Shown here in pieces: positions 35,525 to 47,101 of a stretch of 64,000 bases of DNA; position 1 is the stretch's first letter; each line of letters starts with the position of its first letter. The DNA lies in NCBI RefSeq assembly GCF_027579695.1, contig NC_083590.1, positions 20,156,610 through 20,220,609 of the forward strand, given 5' to 3'. Below the pieces are notes generated by a model that was given only the letters and a program-made list of their open reading frames with translations, searched no databases and was not told where the DNA came from. Both the position numbers and the translations under genes were made by a program. The DNA is from Neoarius graeffei. Taxonomy: Eukaryota > Chordata > Actinopteri > Siluriformes > Ariidae.

Positions 35525-35962
35525 GTGACCTATGGTCATGAGCTTTGGGTAATGACCGAAAGAACAAGATCGCGGCTACAAGCGGCCGAAATGAGTTTCC
35601 TTCGCAGGGTGGCTGGGCGCTCCCTTAGAGATAGGGTGAGAAGCACAGTCACTTGGGAGGAGCTCGGAGTAGAGCCGCTGCTCCTCCACATCGAGAGGAA
35701 TCAGCTGAGGTGGCTCAGGCTTCTCTTTCGGATGCTTCCTGGACACCTCCCTGGGGAGGTGTTCCAGGCATGTCCCCCGGGAGGAAGCCCCGGGGAAGAC
35801 CCAGGACATGCTGGATGGACTATGTCTCTTGGCTGGCCTGGGAACGCCTCGGTGTTCTTCCCGAGGAGCTGGCTGAGGTGTCTGGGGAAAGGGAGGTTTG
35901 GGCTTCCGTGCTCAGACTGCTGCCTCCGCGACCCGGCCCCGGATAAAGCGGATGAAGACGAG
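35525..35962 (+). pseudogene. 5'-truncated non-LTR retrotransposon (LINE) 3' end
   Basis: The C-terminal part of a LINE ORF2: MTYGHELWVMTERTRSR, then FLRRVAGRSLRDRVRS, EELGVEPLLLHIERNQLRWL. A frameshift near 35745 moves the reading to a second frame, which carries the end (PRGRPRTCWMDYVSWLAWERLG ... LRLLPPRPGPG) and a stop near 35946. The 3' tail (GGATAAAGCGGATGAAGACGAG without its last bases is 35941-35960) closely resembles the end of the local SINEs. The Gmr1-like element is inserted at the LINE's truncated 5' edge. ATCTAC occurs just before the LTR element (30582-30587) and just after the LINE tail, a possible LINE target duplication. Clade (L2, RTE/Rex or other) not settled. Confidence 0.75.
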
Positions 35963-36884
35963 ATATCTACAAGGAGTTGATTGAAAAAAAACGAATCCCC
36001 ATATTTGTAATCGATCTACTGCAACAGAGACACAGTGCTATTAGCATTCAGCTAGTTTGTATCATCAGAGTTATCATGCTAGCTACATCTTGGCTCTTTG
36101 GTGAAAGAGACACAAATTTGCCATTAGCAAACAAAATCAGAGTGTGATTTGAGTCAGATGTGAATCTTTTTAGTCCTTTTAGATTTCTAACAAACTTTAG
36201 ACAGTTTGTTAGATTTCCAATGATAAAAAAAAATGAACGAATTGGCACTGAAGAGTATATAACGTTTGTTAAAATGAAAAGCAGTTCATTCACTAGCTGT
36301 GTGGTTTCACCTGAATGAATCCTGCTGTGTCACAGCACAGTGTGCAATGTGTTAAAGCTATTAGAGTGGGTTCTAAATCCTGGAAATAACCTGGATTTAA
36401 TCAGATAGCTCAACGATCTCAGGTACAGAAATAACCCCGGAGTTTATCCGAAAGCTGTCCTGACAGAGATGCGGAGGAGACAGATGGATGGATGAATGAA
36501 TGAGGGAATGGTGGAAGGGAGGGAGTGGAAAGATTCAGGCGATGAAATAAGTGGAAGGAAGTTAAGGAGTTCATGTGACTCTGCATCGGAAAGCTGCTTG
36601 TAGGACTTGCAGAAGCCGTGAGTCATCACCATCAGGCCATGTGAGAGATGAGTGGACAGAGCTGGATGGGAAAGGAGAACTAACCGAGCATAGAGACGAC
36701 ACTGCTGACTCTGCCGTATAGTTTCACTGATCATGCTTGACTACTTGCTTATTCACGTTTAAATTGTTAATGCTATAAAATCCTTTTCTACAGTAGTTAT
36801 TGATGTGAGGAATGTGCAAGTTCAGTTAATAAATAAATCCACCTGATGTATTCTGATTGGCTAAGCTGAGCATTTCCGCTGCAA
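35963..36884. other. No gene seen
   Basis: AT-rich; GGATGGATGAATG-type runs near 36485. Confidence 0.55.
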
Positions 36885-37345
36885 CTGTCCTGGCTCCCCG
36901 TTGGTGGTATGACCTTCCCATTGAGATCATAACTGCCAACTCCCTGACCACCTTCAAGCACAGACTGAAGACCCACCTCTTCAGCCGGCACCTCTCCCTT
37001 GCTTCCCTGCCCACTGCGTAATCACATAGCGGTCTTGACCAACCCAGGCTGTGTACTGTCATGATGGTCATGATGACTTAGTGTTAGCCGTTGGAGTTTT
37101 ATTTTTCTCTATTTACTTGTACTTTGTCAGCTCATTTGTTTGGTTGAATTATTTTGTTTTCCTTGGCTGTTTGCTGAGTGTTGGTACGTCAACAGAATAC
37201 TATACTAAGTGTTATTCTGTCATGTGTTCATTTGGCACTAGAACGCTCTTGTCTACAAGTTCAGAACTTATTGTACCTGACTTTTGCCCTTGTTGTATGT
37301 TGTTCTGGATAACAGCGTCAGCTAAATGCCATGTAATGTAATTAA
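36885..37345 (+). pseudogene. 3' end of an L2-type LINE
   Basis: About 40 codons resemble the C-terminus of fish L2/CR1-group LINE ORFs: LAPRWWYDLPIEI, then NSLTTFKHRLKTHLFSRHLS, ending at the TAA near 37021. A non-coding 3' tail ends GCTAAATGCCATGTAATG, the type of tail recognised by L2-clade reverse transcriptases. Truncated at the 5' side and inactive. Confidence 0.65.
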
Positions 37346-39387
37346 AAGCAAGTGACCAAAAGGAATACAGGAAGTGAATAGTAAACCTGTGGATATCCCT
37401 GTGTCCAAAGAGAGGCCTAATCCCTGTTTTCTACAAATGACAAAGTACATTATGGGTATTTTGTACTCTTTAGTGTGCTTAAGGTCTATCCTAATGCTCT
37501 AATTGATGCCCATTCAATCGTACAATACAAATCGATCGAAGTCCACCATCTTAAAGGATGTACCAATTCTGAAAATGCCATTTTGGTGTCAGCCATTTTG
37601 AAATCTATACTACTAAAGGAAGGCTGTCTGTCTCTCTGTCTGTCTGTTCACCTATCCAAATCGACACAGCTGGATGCACAATACTCCATACTTTGAACAT
37701 GGATTGGTGACACCCCAAAGGGGCCCAAGACAACATTTTCAATTTTCTAAAACATGGAATTAGTGCTAATCCAACACACTATTCATATCCCATAGGCTAC
37801 ATGCTCATGCTAACACACTGTGCTAATCTAAGACACTATCATTTCCCGTAGGCTACATGCTCATGCTAACACACTGCTTACAGCCTCAGTGGGGAATCCT
37901 CTCCCTGACTCACCTGGGAGTTTCGATTGTAAGGGACTTCACCAGAGACTTCCACTAGGGCCAAGTCTACATCACTGACGAGACACGGGGAGCGATTTAT
38001 GTCATTTTGCAGAACACAGTGAAAACGTATATATCACATGTGCCCACTCAGCTCTCCACTGGGCCAGGCCATTCAGAGGAAATCAGGTTCACGGGCAATA
38101 ACTACTAGTTTCAAACTACAGGGTCCTTTGATTGCTCAACTCCTTCGACTATGTTACACTCTACCCAAAAATTGATCGAAGACCACCATCTTTAAAAGCT
38201 TAATTCTAAAAATGTGATCGAGGTGTTGGCCATTTTGAAAATTTCAAACTGCAGTTTCCTTGGATAGCCCCATCACTTCCACAACCCAACTTCATTTTTT
38301 CAGTGTTTCTTTTTCAGCATTAGGTTATTAATAATGCACTACATCTCTTGCCTATAAAAGCACAAGCATTATTTAAATTATGCAAAATGAACCAATAGTT
38401 GTATCTATTGAAATATTTCTGGATGGCAAATAAACCTTTTTAGATAGATGACTATCCAATAGATAATGTCCAATCCTTGACTTACATTTTCCGCCTTTGG
38501 GTAACATATGGTGATACTCCATCACCATATAACCTATGATGATATTCTTACTGGGCCAAAAGCCTTCTCTGGTTGTGCATCATGCAAGGTCATGGGAATG
38601 GACTGGAATGAAAAGAGGAGAAAAATCCCCAAACAGTCAGCGACTGGTCAGATTGTGAGGTCAACAACTGAGTTAGGAGTTCAACAGCTGTAAGGACAAA
38701 CAGTGACAGGAAGTAGGCAGTGTAAGATGCTCTATGACATCTTGCAAGAGCTGTTAAGTGTTAAAGATTTTGCTTGAATGCCCAATAAAAGCTCAGTGAC
38801 AGTCTTGGGGTTTGAACATACAACTTTGAAGTAACTGAAGAGTTAATCTGAAATTACATTCAATTTAAATGTTGTTGTTATGCACAACAGTTATCATGAT
38901 CATGGAAATGTGATTAAAGGTGCTGACTGCAAAGTGATCTGAAATTTTCAATTTTTTTATTGGCACTGGCATTTTCCTATGCCTCACAAGAACAATATCA
39001 TGTAGACGAGATGTGATCATTTTGATGTCCTGAGGGTCGCTTTTCTCCATCTTGGGACTGTTTTCCTCCCTCTTGAGGTAAACATTATGGCCTTACAGAA
39101 ACAGGAAACAGCCCAATGCAAGGAGCTTAAACTAATTAGCATAACTCTGGAACTGCATCATACCAAGATGGTGACACATGGAAAACATCATGACTCTGCA
39201 TCGACCTCAGATAGTTTTGAATTGCAGGGATGTAATTTGTGGTTGACATTCATGAATAGATCCATGAAACAAAAGACGAATATAGCTTTTCTCAGTTACT
39301 GGTCTTGTGTTATCGTTTCTTTCTCTGTAAGATCAAAACATTAGGCGTGTAACTCCATACTCGCTACTGTGGAGTCGAGCCCATGCA
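37346..39387. other. No gene seen; old repeat near 37600-38280
   Basis: TCTATACTACTAAAGGAAGG followed by GTCTGTCTGTC at about 37606 resembles the start of some fish transposons. Near 37980 a short coding-like run (TRGAIYVILQNTVKTY) was seen, but no family can be assigned. Confidence 0.35.
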
Positions 39388-39947
39388 TTCTAAAGGCCAA
39401 TTTATGCTGACAACCCAGTCCTCGCAGATGGCGTCGCAGATGGCGTCTGCGAAGCCCCCCCCTTCGCAGACGCTCTGCACGCACCTCCCAAAAATTGTGA
39501 CCACTGCAGACAGCCTCGCAGACAGAGTCGCAGACAAGAGGGCTCTGATTGGTCCACTCTACATCCACTGTACACGCACTTCCGCTTCCCTGCTTTCCCG
39601 GTTTGGTTTGTTTTCACGACCGCCATTTTTAAAAACACGAGCGAAGATGGAGCAGCACGAAGAGTGGTTGATCAAGGAAGTGAGGAAGTACGTACATCTA
39701 TACGACTCCAGTTCTAGTCATTATAAGGACATCTAGGTAAACACTCTATCTATCATAGATAAACACTCCACTAACCACACCCACCAACTACTCCTAGCGA
39801 TTTCGTGACTTCGTGCCCCCTTGCGTTGTGGCGGTGAATAACATCGCGCACACCTATTACTCCCCGCTCAACGATAAATTACAACTGTCTGCGAAAAGCT
39901 ATCTGCGAAAGCCTTGTCGCAAGAGCATGCAGAGCCCTTAAGGCTAA
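39388..39947 (+). mobile_element. Harbinger/PIF-like non-autonomous element
   Basis: Diverged inverted ends (AAGGCCAATTTATGCTGACAA at the left starts at 39393; on the other strand AAGGGCTCTGCATGCTCTTG at the right). It is rich in GCAGA/GTCTGCG repeats and contains a MADF-like open frame. Boundaries are approximate. Confidence 0.5.
39647..39736 (+). pseudogene. MADF/Myb-like N-terminus, 29 codons
   Basis: MEQHEEWLIKEV followed by KYVHLYDSSSSHYKD resembles the first helix and loop of a MADF/SANT-like DNA-binding domain, as in the accessory protein of Harbinger transposons. It ends in TAG at 39734-39736, directly followed by GTAAAC, which could be a splice donor in a full element. The rest of the domain is missing. 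Confidence 0.5.
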
Positions 39948-40484
39948 GATAGCTAAGCGCTAGCTAGAATGATTTAGTTATCTGTTCAGAAAAATGACAC
40001 ATCATCTAACCTTGCTGTCTCTTGCAGTTGCACTCACTAGGCAGGCTTTCCTTAACTTTTCCACTGGCTTTTAGCTGGCAGGAGAGTCAAGTCCACCGTG
40101 TTTGCCCACGTAGACTTGTTTTGGTTAAAAGTAGGTCAAACACACCCCACGGTAGTCACGTGATATTGTTGTTCACTTGCTTCGGTGATCTCCGGAATCG
40201 TAAAATGCGGGACACTTTTTATCTCGGCAAAACATTTACACATAGGATACACGGTGTGCAGCAGCGCAACATCTCGAAACTCCAACAGCAATAGAAATGG
40301 AATGTTTTGCCCAGAATTCAACTTTGCAGTCAGAACCTTGAAAGACAAATATCAAATATAAACATTTACATCCTGCCTTATTACTTTGTTAATAATAGGT
40401 TAACAAAGAGCTAATTCCGGTGTTTGGCGAAGAAGTACGGCTTTAGTATGTAGAGAACAGGGACTTGTGTGGTGGATGTGCCAC

Positions 40485-41711
40485 CAGAGGTGGACAGTAA
40501 CGAAGTACATTTACTTGAGTGCTGAACTTAAGTGCACTTTTTGAGTATCTGTACTTTACTTGAGTATTTTTATTTTTGGAAACTTATGACTTTAACTTCA
40601 CTACATTTGAAAGACAAATATCGTACTTTTCACTCCACTACATTTCTGTCAAGCTCCTCGTTACTCGTTACTATGAAGCAGCTTTGAAAGTGGATGTTTT
40701 TTCTTTTCTAAATCGTGATTGGGTTTTTCCCAGGTGACACTGAGACAGCCGATCAGTAATCATTAGGGTCATGTCACATCTATAGACTGTATAAAATCAA
40801 GTTCAGTGATTTCTCAGCAGCTTTATTTAACGCAATCAGTTGATGGCAGAATGAAAGGAGGCGGTTCTTCTGGAGAATGCACGCACCCATGGCCATACCT
40901 AGAACCCATGTTTCAGTTTTCTGAAAGGATTAACAAGCCGTTTAGTTTTAAATGTTTGCTTTGTTTGCTGAAAATTAACCACATCACGGCCTACAAAAAC
41001 TTGCCGTCCAACCTGCGGAAGCATATTGAGGGATATAAACATTTTATTCCGAGAGAAAGCTTGCAACGAAGTTGTCTGTGCTTTTAGAGCTAGCGATAAT
41101 GTTGCAATAGCTATGCAGTCTGGTTAGTCAAATGACTTTCTATGGATTTTCCCACCAAGTTGCCATCGTCTTGTCCATGGCTAACATTAACACATAGCTA
41201 GTTAACTTGGACACTGTTAGCTAGCATGTAAAAACAGAGTTATGCTAAGATGAATAACATTAACTTATCTGAAGTCCTTTCAGAAATATGTTTCAGCATA
41301 ATCTTGCCAAATAAACAATGTAGAAATCTTTCTTTTCCAGTAGCGTTAGCTACCCAATATGATTTCTAGTTTGAAAAGAGTTTGCTAGCATGTCAGGTGG
41401 AGCTTCACTGACTAGCTAGCTTAACATTAAACCACCATGATGGCACGGCATGTGTTCATTTTGTGAATTCACAAAATAATCCAGTCGGTTGCTTCAGAGG
41501 CGTTAGGTTTTGTAAGCATTGTGGCAATAATACAACCTGTTGACAGAAAATGTACTTTTAATACTTAAGTATTTTGAAAAGCAAGTACTTTGATACTTTA
41601 ACTTAAGTAAAAATTTGACTGGACAACTTTCACTTGTATCAGAGTCACATTTGACCAGTGGGATTTGTACACTGACTTAAGTAATGAAATTGGGTACGTT
41701 GTCCACCTCTG
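40485..41711 (+). mobile_element. hAT-type DNA transposon, internally reduced
   Basis: Ends CAGAGGTGGACAGTAAC and, on the other strand, CAGAGGTGGACAACGTAC, flanked by the 8-base duplication TGTGCCAC (40477-40484 and 41712-41719). At 1227 bases it is too short for a full hAT transposase; only the N-terminal BED-finger region is left. Confidence 0.9.
40806..41087 (+). pseudogene. BED zinc-finger N-terminus of a hAT transposase
   Basis: The open frame reads MISQQLYLTQ..., then FSFKCLLCLLKINHITAY and LPSNLRKHIEGYKHF. The two cysteines (CLLC) and two histidines (HIEGYKH) fit a BED-type zinc finger, the DNA-binding domain at the start of hAT transposases. It stops at 41087 and no RNase H-like core or dimerisation region follows inside the element, so it is a remnant. 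An alternative start is the ATG at 40852. Confidence 0.7.
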
Positions 41712-41719
41712 TGTGCCAC

Positions 41720-42467
41720 ATAGTCTAATTCGAGTAATAAATGGATGTTATTATGTAACATGTAATTATTAACATGGTGAAGTTTTCTTTCAGATGTTTA
41801 TTTATTGAACGAGTCTCCAGTACCAGAGCTTTCGAAAAGTCAAAGGTAAAGCTTTCATTTAAAATTTGATGTGAACGTTTATAGCTGCTATAACGTAAGC
41901 AATACCAGGAAGCACAATGTTCCACAGCCTTAAATGTAACCATAAACAGATAAAAAGCTTGGTGCGCTCCACTCCAATTTAATCTGTGACCAGCCCTAAG
42001 GCGAAACCATGTCACATTTAAAGTAATAAAATGATTTATAAAAATGATTCAGATCAAATCTGGGACAGAAATGTGCTTCAGTGTTGCAGTATTGACCGTA
42101 GATGACCTGTGTGTCTCTGTGTAGCATCATCAAGTTGTGAGAATAATTGTGAATTGTTTTCCCACACAGACACCGATAAGAAGCTCATGGGTTGAATCAG
42201 GTGTGTGATTGCAGGGAAAACACTGCAGGCGTTTCTCAGGACCGGCGCTGAGAACAATGATCCTCCAGGCCACAGCAGTGGGAAGCGGATTATGTGTCCT
42301 CACTGAGCCTCTAGTTTGGTATGTTGGGACATTAAATATAAAAACACAATAATTTCATAACCTTTGAGTATGGCTCACTATATTATTATGGTATTGTTTT
42401 CAAAGGTTGCGCTGATTATAGAAAAAAGGATGAGTGTAGAACCATTAAAGCAGGGATACACAACTCG
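41720..42467. other. No gene seen
   Basis: AT-rich up to the GT microsatellite at 42468. Confidence 0.55.
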
Positions 42468-42491
42468 TGTGTGTGTGTGTGTGTATATATA

Positions 42492-44092
42492 CAACCCCGA
42501 TTCCAAAAAAGTTGGGACAAAGTAGAAATTGTAAATAAAAACGGAATGCAATAATTTACAAATCTCAAAAACTGATATTGTATTCACAATAGAACATAGA
42601 CAACATATCAAATGTCGAAAGTGAGACATTTTGAAATTTCATGCCAAATATTGGCTCATTTGAAATTTCATGACAGCAACACATCTCAAAAAAGTTGGGA
42701 CAGGGGCAATAAGAGGCTGGAAAAGTTAAAGGGACAAAAAAGGAACAGCTGGAGGACCAAATTGCAACTCATTAGGTCAATTGGCAATAGGTCATTAACA
42801 TGACTGGGTATAAAAAGAGCATCTTGGAGTGGCAGCGGCTCTCAGAAGTAAAGATGGGAAGAGGATCACCAATCCCCCCAATTCTGCGCCGACAAATAGT
42901 GGAGCAATATCAGAAAGGAGTTCGACAGTGTAAAATTGCAAAGAGTTTGAACATATCATCATCTACAGTGCATAATATCATCAAAGATTCAGAGAATCTG
43001 GAAGAATCTCTGTGCGTAAGGGTCAAGGCCGGAAAACCATACTGGGTGCCCGTGATCTTCGGGCCCTTAGACAGCACTGCATCACATACAGGCATGCTTC
43101 TGTATTGGAAATCACAAAATGGGCTCAGGAATATTTCCAGAGAACATTATCTGTGAACACAATTCACCGTGCCATCCGCTGTTGCCAGCTAAAACTCTAT
43201 AATTCAAAGAAGAAGCCGTATCTAAACACGATCCAGAAGCGCAGACGTCTTCTCTGGGCCAAGGCTCATTTAAAATGGACTGTGGCAAAGTGGAAAACTG
43301 TTCTGTGGTCAGACGAATCAAAATTTGAAGTTCTTTATGGAAATCAGGGACGCCGTGTCATTCGGACTAAAGAGGAGAAGGACGACCCAAGTTATCAGCG
43401 CTCAGTTCAGAAGCCTGCATCTCTGATGGTATGTGGTTGCATTAGTGCATGTGGCATGGGCAGCTTACACATCTGGAAAGACACCATCAATGCTGAAAGG
43501 TATATCCAGGTTCTAGAGCAACATATGCTCCCATCCAGACGACGTCTCTTTCAGGGAAGACCTTGCATTTTCCAACATGACAATGCCAAACCACATACTG
43601 CATCAATTACAGCATCATGGCTGCGTAGAAGAAGGGTCCGGGTACTGAACTGGCCAGCCTGCAGTCCAGATCTTTCACCCATAGAAAACATTTGGCGCAT
43701 CATAAAACAGAAGATAAGACAAAAAAGACGTAAGACAGTTGAGCAACTAGAATCCTACATGAGACAAGAATGGGTTAACATTCCTATCCCTAAACTTGAG
43801 CAACTTGTCTCCTCAGTCCCCAGACGTTTACAGACTGTTGTAAAGAGAAAAGGGGATGTCTCACAGTGGGAAACATGGCCTTGTCCCAACTTTTTTGAGA
43901 TGTGTTGTTGTCATGAAATTTAAAATCACCTAATTTTTCTCTTTAAATGATACATTTTCTCAGTTTAAACATTTGATATGTCATCTATGTTCTATTCTGA
44001 ATAAAATATGGAATTTTGAAACTTCCACATCATTGCATTCCGTTTTTATTTACAATTTGTACTTTGTCCCAACTTTTTTGGAATCGGGGTTG
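42492..44092 (+). mobile_element. Tc1-like transposon, near-complete copy
   Basis: A 1601-base element flanked by TA (42490-42491, 44093-44094), inserted into a GT/TA microsatellite. Its inverted repeats are about 210 bases and of IR/DR type: the motif AAAAAAGTTGGGACA is present at the outer edge and again at the inner edge of each repeat. It carries one transposase gene (next entry). Same family as the copy at 14803-16406. Confidence 0.95.
42800..43923 (+). pseudogene. Tc1-like transposase with one frameshift
   Basis: DDE transposase of the Tc1 group. It starts MTGYKKSILEW and has a helix-turn-helix region ([33 protein letters not shown] is within 42890-42990). A single-base loss at about 42983 (compare AAAAG in the copy at 14803-16406) moves the rest into the frame open at 43012-43923. 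That frame has all three catalytic positions: LWSDESK, QHDNAKPHT and SPDLSPIENIW (D, D, E spacing of the D34E type), and ends near the right inverted repeat. Apart from the shift no other disabling change was recognised, so it is the best-preserved transposase of this family in the window. The intact enzyme would act in the nucleus, cutting and pasting the element at TA. Confidence 0.9.
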
Positions 44093-44609
44093 TATATGAA
44101 CATCCAGCTGCATATAAAGTCCAGATATGCAACTGTTTTATTTCACGCTGGTGCTTCACATTACCAATTTTGATTAGCGACATAGACAGGTGAGATATCT
44201 GTTATGAATTTAAAGCTGAGAATAAGCATATAGGTCTCTCAAATTGTCTTTAAACAATGTTTTTCTCATCACTTGATGACAAAGGATGTCTGAAAACTTT
44301 ATTTCCTGACATCACAAATACAGAACTGTTTCTCTGCACCATCTTTATCTTATTTCATGTAAATGTGTGTTGCTTCACCTTATTCCTCAGCTTCCTCGTG
44401 TCCGTATTTTTCCGTGCTCCTGTTTCTCAGCTCCCCAGCTCGAGTTCAGTATTTCATGTTTCCTTCTTGATTCCTGCTTGTGTACCATGATTCATCGTTT
44501 TGGCTCACTAAACACCACGATGATTTCACAAACTTGCATCCATCTTCATCCGCTTTGATATGCATGCGACAATTCAGCTAAAATAGTTTACATAAATACA
44601 TCTGATTGG

Positions 44610-44979
44610 GGCGGCACGGTGGTGTAGTGGTTAGCACTGTCGCCTCACAGTAAGAAGGTCCGGGTTCGAGCCCCGTGGCCGGCGAGGGCCTTTCTGTGCG
44701 GAGTATGCATGTTCTCCCCGTGTCCGCGTGGGTTTCCTCCGGGTGCTCCGGTTTCCCCCACAGTCCAAAGACATGCAGGTTAGGTTAACTGGTGACTCTA
44801 AATTGACCGTAGGTGTGAATGTGAGTGTGAATGGTTGTCTGTGTCTATGTGTCAGCTCTGTGATGACCTGGCGACTTGTCCAGGGTGTACCCCGCCTCTC
44901 GCCCGTGGTCAGCTGGGATAGGCTCCAGCTTGCCTGCGACCCTGTAGAAGGATAAAGCAGCTACAGATAATGAGATGAG
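44610..44979 (+). mobile_element. V-SINE copy, AGAAGGATAAAG subtype
   Basis: Duplication ACATCTGATTGG at 44598-44609 and 44980-44991. Confidence 0.95.
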
Positions 44980-45192
44980 ACATCTGATTGGCTACAAGAA
45001 TTTCCAAGTGTTCAGTTTAATCAGCTGGAAAACTTCTCTGGCTGAAGACAGCCAGTTGATGACACTCCTGCCATCACGGTTCTTCAGCTCATCAGTTGTA
45101 GTGAGAACCCTACAACAGGTGGCTTCCCTGATTGTGTCTCTGTTTTCCCTTTTAAAAGAACAATGGAGGAACTCTAGAAAACAGGTGCCTTG

Positions 45193-45344
45193 CTAGCCCA
45201 TATGGTCCAATCCCACAGAAGAGCTACTGTAGCACAAACTGCTGAAAAAGTGAATGCTGACACCTTTCTGTTTTAGCCAGCATTAACTTTTTCAGCAGTT
45301 TGTGCTACAGTAGGTCTTCTGTGGGATTGGACCATATGGGCTAG
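45193..45344. repeat. Long hairpin, 67-bp arms
   Basis: Arms 45193-45259 and 45278-45344 pair with two mismatches; 18-base loop. Outer edge CTAGCCCATATGG. It lies in a repeat whose right end (GTTATGGTTGATCGGTGTA, to about 45708) looks like a mariner/Tigger-type terminus. Confidence 0.9.
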
Positions 45345-46274
45345 CCTTCATGCCCTCTGCGAATCAATGAGCCTTCAACACCCATGAGCCTGCCACCGGT
45401 TCACGAGTTGTCCTTCCTTGGACCACTTTTGTTCGGTACTAACCACTGCATATCAGGAACACCCCACAAGATGTGCCATTTTGGAGATGCTCCAGTCATC
45501 TCGCCATCACAATGTGGCCCTTGTCAAAGTCGCTCAGATCCTTACGCTTGCCCATTTTTCCTGCTTCCATCACATCAACTTCAAGAACTGACTGTTCTCT
45601 TGCTGCCTAATATATCCCATCTCTTGGTAAATGACATTGTAATGAGATAACGAATGTTATTCACTACTTCACCTGTCAGTGGTTTTAATGTTATGGTTGA
45701 TCGGTGTATGTGTGTATATGTGTGTGAAGTCTTAGGCACATGTAAATAAATGCTGTAAACAAAAAATGGATTAAAAATAATGAAATTAAATGTTTCAACA
45801 TTAAAAAAATACTATAAACAGTAAGCGGCAAGCGATAATAAATGAAAGTCAATATTTAGTGTGAGACGACCCTTTGCTTTAAAAAAAAAAAGTGCTCTCA
45901 GGTCCAGTGAGTGCAGTTTTATGCGGAAATGATCTGTAGGTTTTACTGAGCATCTTCCAGAACCAGCCACAGTTCTTCTGGACACTTTGACTGTCACACT
46001 CGCTTCTTCATTTTGCACCAAAACCCAGCAGCCTTCATTATGTTTTCTTTTTTAATCTGAAAAGTGCTCTCTTATGGAATACGCTGCTCAGATACAAACT
46101 TTTTTTCTTTAACATTTAATTTTGTGCTGGAAAATGAAACGAAGGTCTGGAACTCTAAAATGTTTTTGTACCAACTCGATAATGTAGAAATCATAAAATA
46201 GAAATCGATAAAGTTTGTATGAAATAAAATAGGGTGCCTCAGATTTTTGCACAATACTGTGTGTGTGCATGTGA

Positions 46275-47045
46275 ATTTTTATTCTATCCACATTCATGAG
46301 ATATGAGCAATTGCACGCTCTGATTGGCTACTCTACTACTAGGATATCAGCTCATATACTGTGAGTAGAGAAAAACAAAACGGTGGAGCGTGTTGCTGAA
46401 CCAACCGAGGATGAAATAAAAACTCTACTCGAAAACAAAATCCCGAAAAATACAAAAAAAAGAGCAAGATATGGAATGGAAGTATTTCATGATAAGAATG
46501 TATATTTTATTCGCTCATCCGCAGGCCAGGCCGGATGAGCTTATGCGATCACGTATCGTCCGTCCATCGTCCGTCCACAATTTACAAAAATTGCCTCTTC
46601 TCCTACAGGATTGATCAGATTTTAATCAAACTCACGTACAATGTTCCCCAGGTGGGTGTGCATAAAATTTGTCAAGATGGTGGCACCACCTGTCATATTT
46701 ATGATTTTATGGGCTTCTTGGCCAGTATGAGCGATGGCCTCATTGAGGCTGTTTTTTATTTTTCAATAATTATTATTATTACAGCATTTTTCACAAATTG
46801 CTCCTGTCATTTCACCAGTTTGTTTACATTGTAAGCGGAAATGATTTTGTCAGACGTTTTGTGTAAAGTTTTTATTTATCGCATTTGCAAAAAGTAAAAA
46901 TGCTCTGTTTTCTCAAAATCCAGTGAATGTGGATAGAATAAAACCATTATTCCACTCAGTCTCATCGTACATGGCTTATAGCCAACTAGGTGCTATGTGC
47001 CTTATCGGCTATCAGCTCATGTATGACTCGATTTTGTGGAATAAC
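46275..47045 (-). repeat. Repeat with terminal hairpin, copy 2, with an insertion
   Basis: Inverted copy of 27790-28325, with its hairpin at 46946-47045. An unrelated segment (about 46510-46760, CGTATCGTCCGTCCATCGTC) is inserted. An AT microsatellite abuts the hairpin. Confidence 0.75.
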
Positions 47046-47047
47046 TG

Positions 47048-47048
<1 letters not shown>

Positions 47049-47096
<48 letters not shown>
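47049..47096. repeat. (TA)n microsatellite
   Basis: About 48 bases of alternating TA next to the hairpin repeat. Confidence 0.97.

Positions 47097-47101
<5 letters not shown>

Larger units (their letters stand above)
30588..35529 (-). mobile_element. Full-length Ty3/gypsy LTR retrotransposon, Gmr1-like, with 5-bp target duplication
   Basis: A complete element of about 4.93 kb lies on the minus strand between two LTRs (30593-30898 and 35221-35524). Both LTRs begin TGTAG and end CCACA. The 5-base duplication GTGAC flanks it at 30588-30592 and 35525-35529. A primer-binding-like stretch ending in the complement of CCA (TGGTGCCGAAACCC on the minus strand) abuts the 5' LTR, and a G-rich tract (GGTGGGGGTA) abuts the 3' LTR. 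The coding order is gag, protease, integrase, reverse transcriptase, RNase H: integrase lies before RT, as in the Gmr1 group first known from cod and unlike most Ty3/gypsy elements. GC content is clearly higher than in the surrounding DNA. The LTRs differ at few positions, so insertion is recent. Confidence 0.95.

Noticed and set aside
37980..38090. Possible Helitron helicase remnant (TRGAIYVILQNTVKTY)
   Set aside because: Too short and interrupted by stops; no Helitron ends or second motif found.
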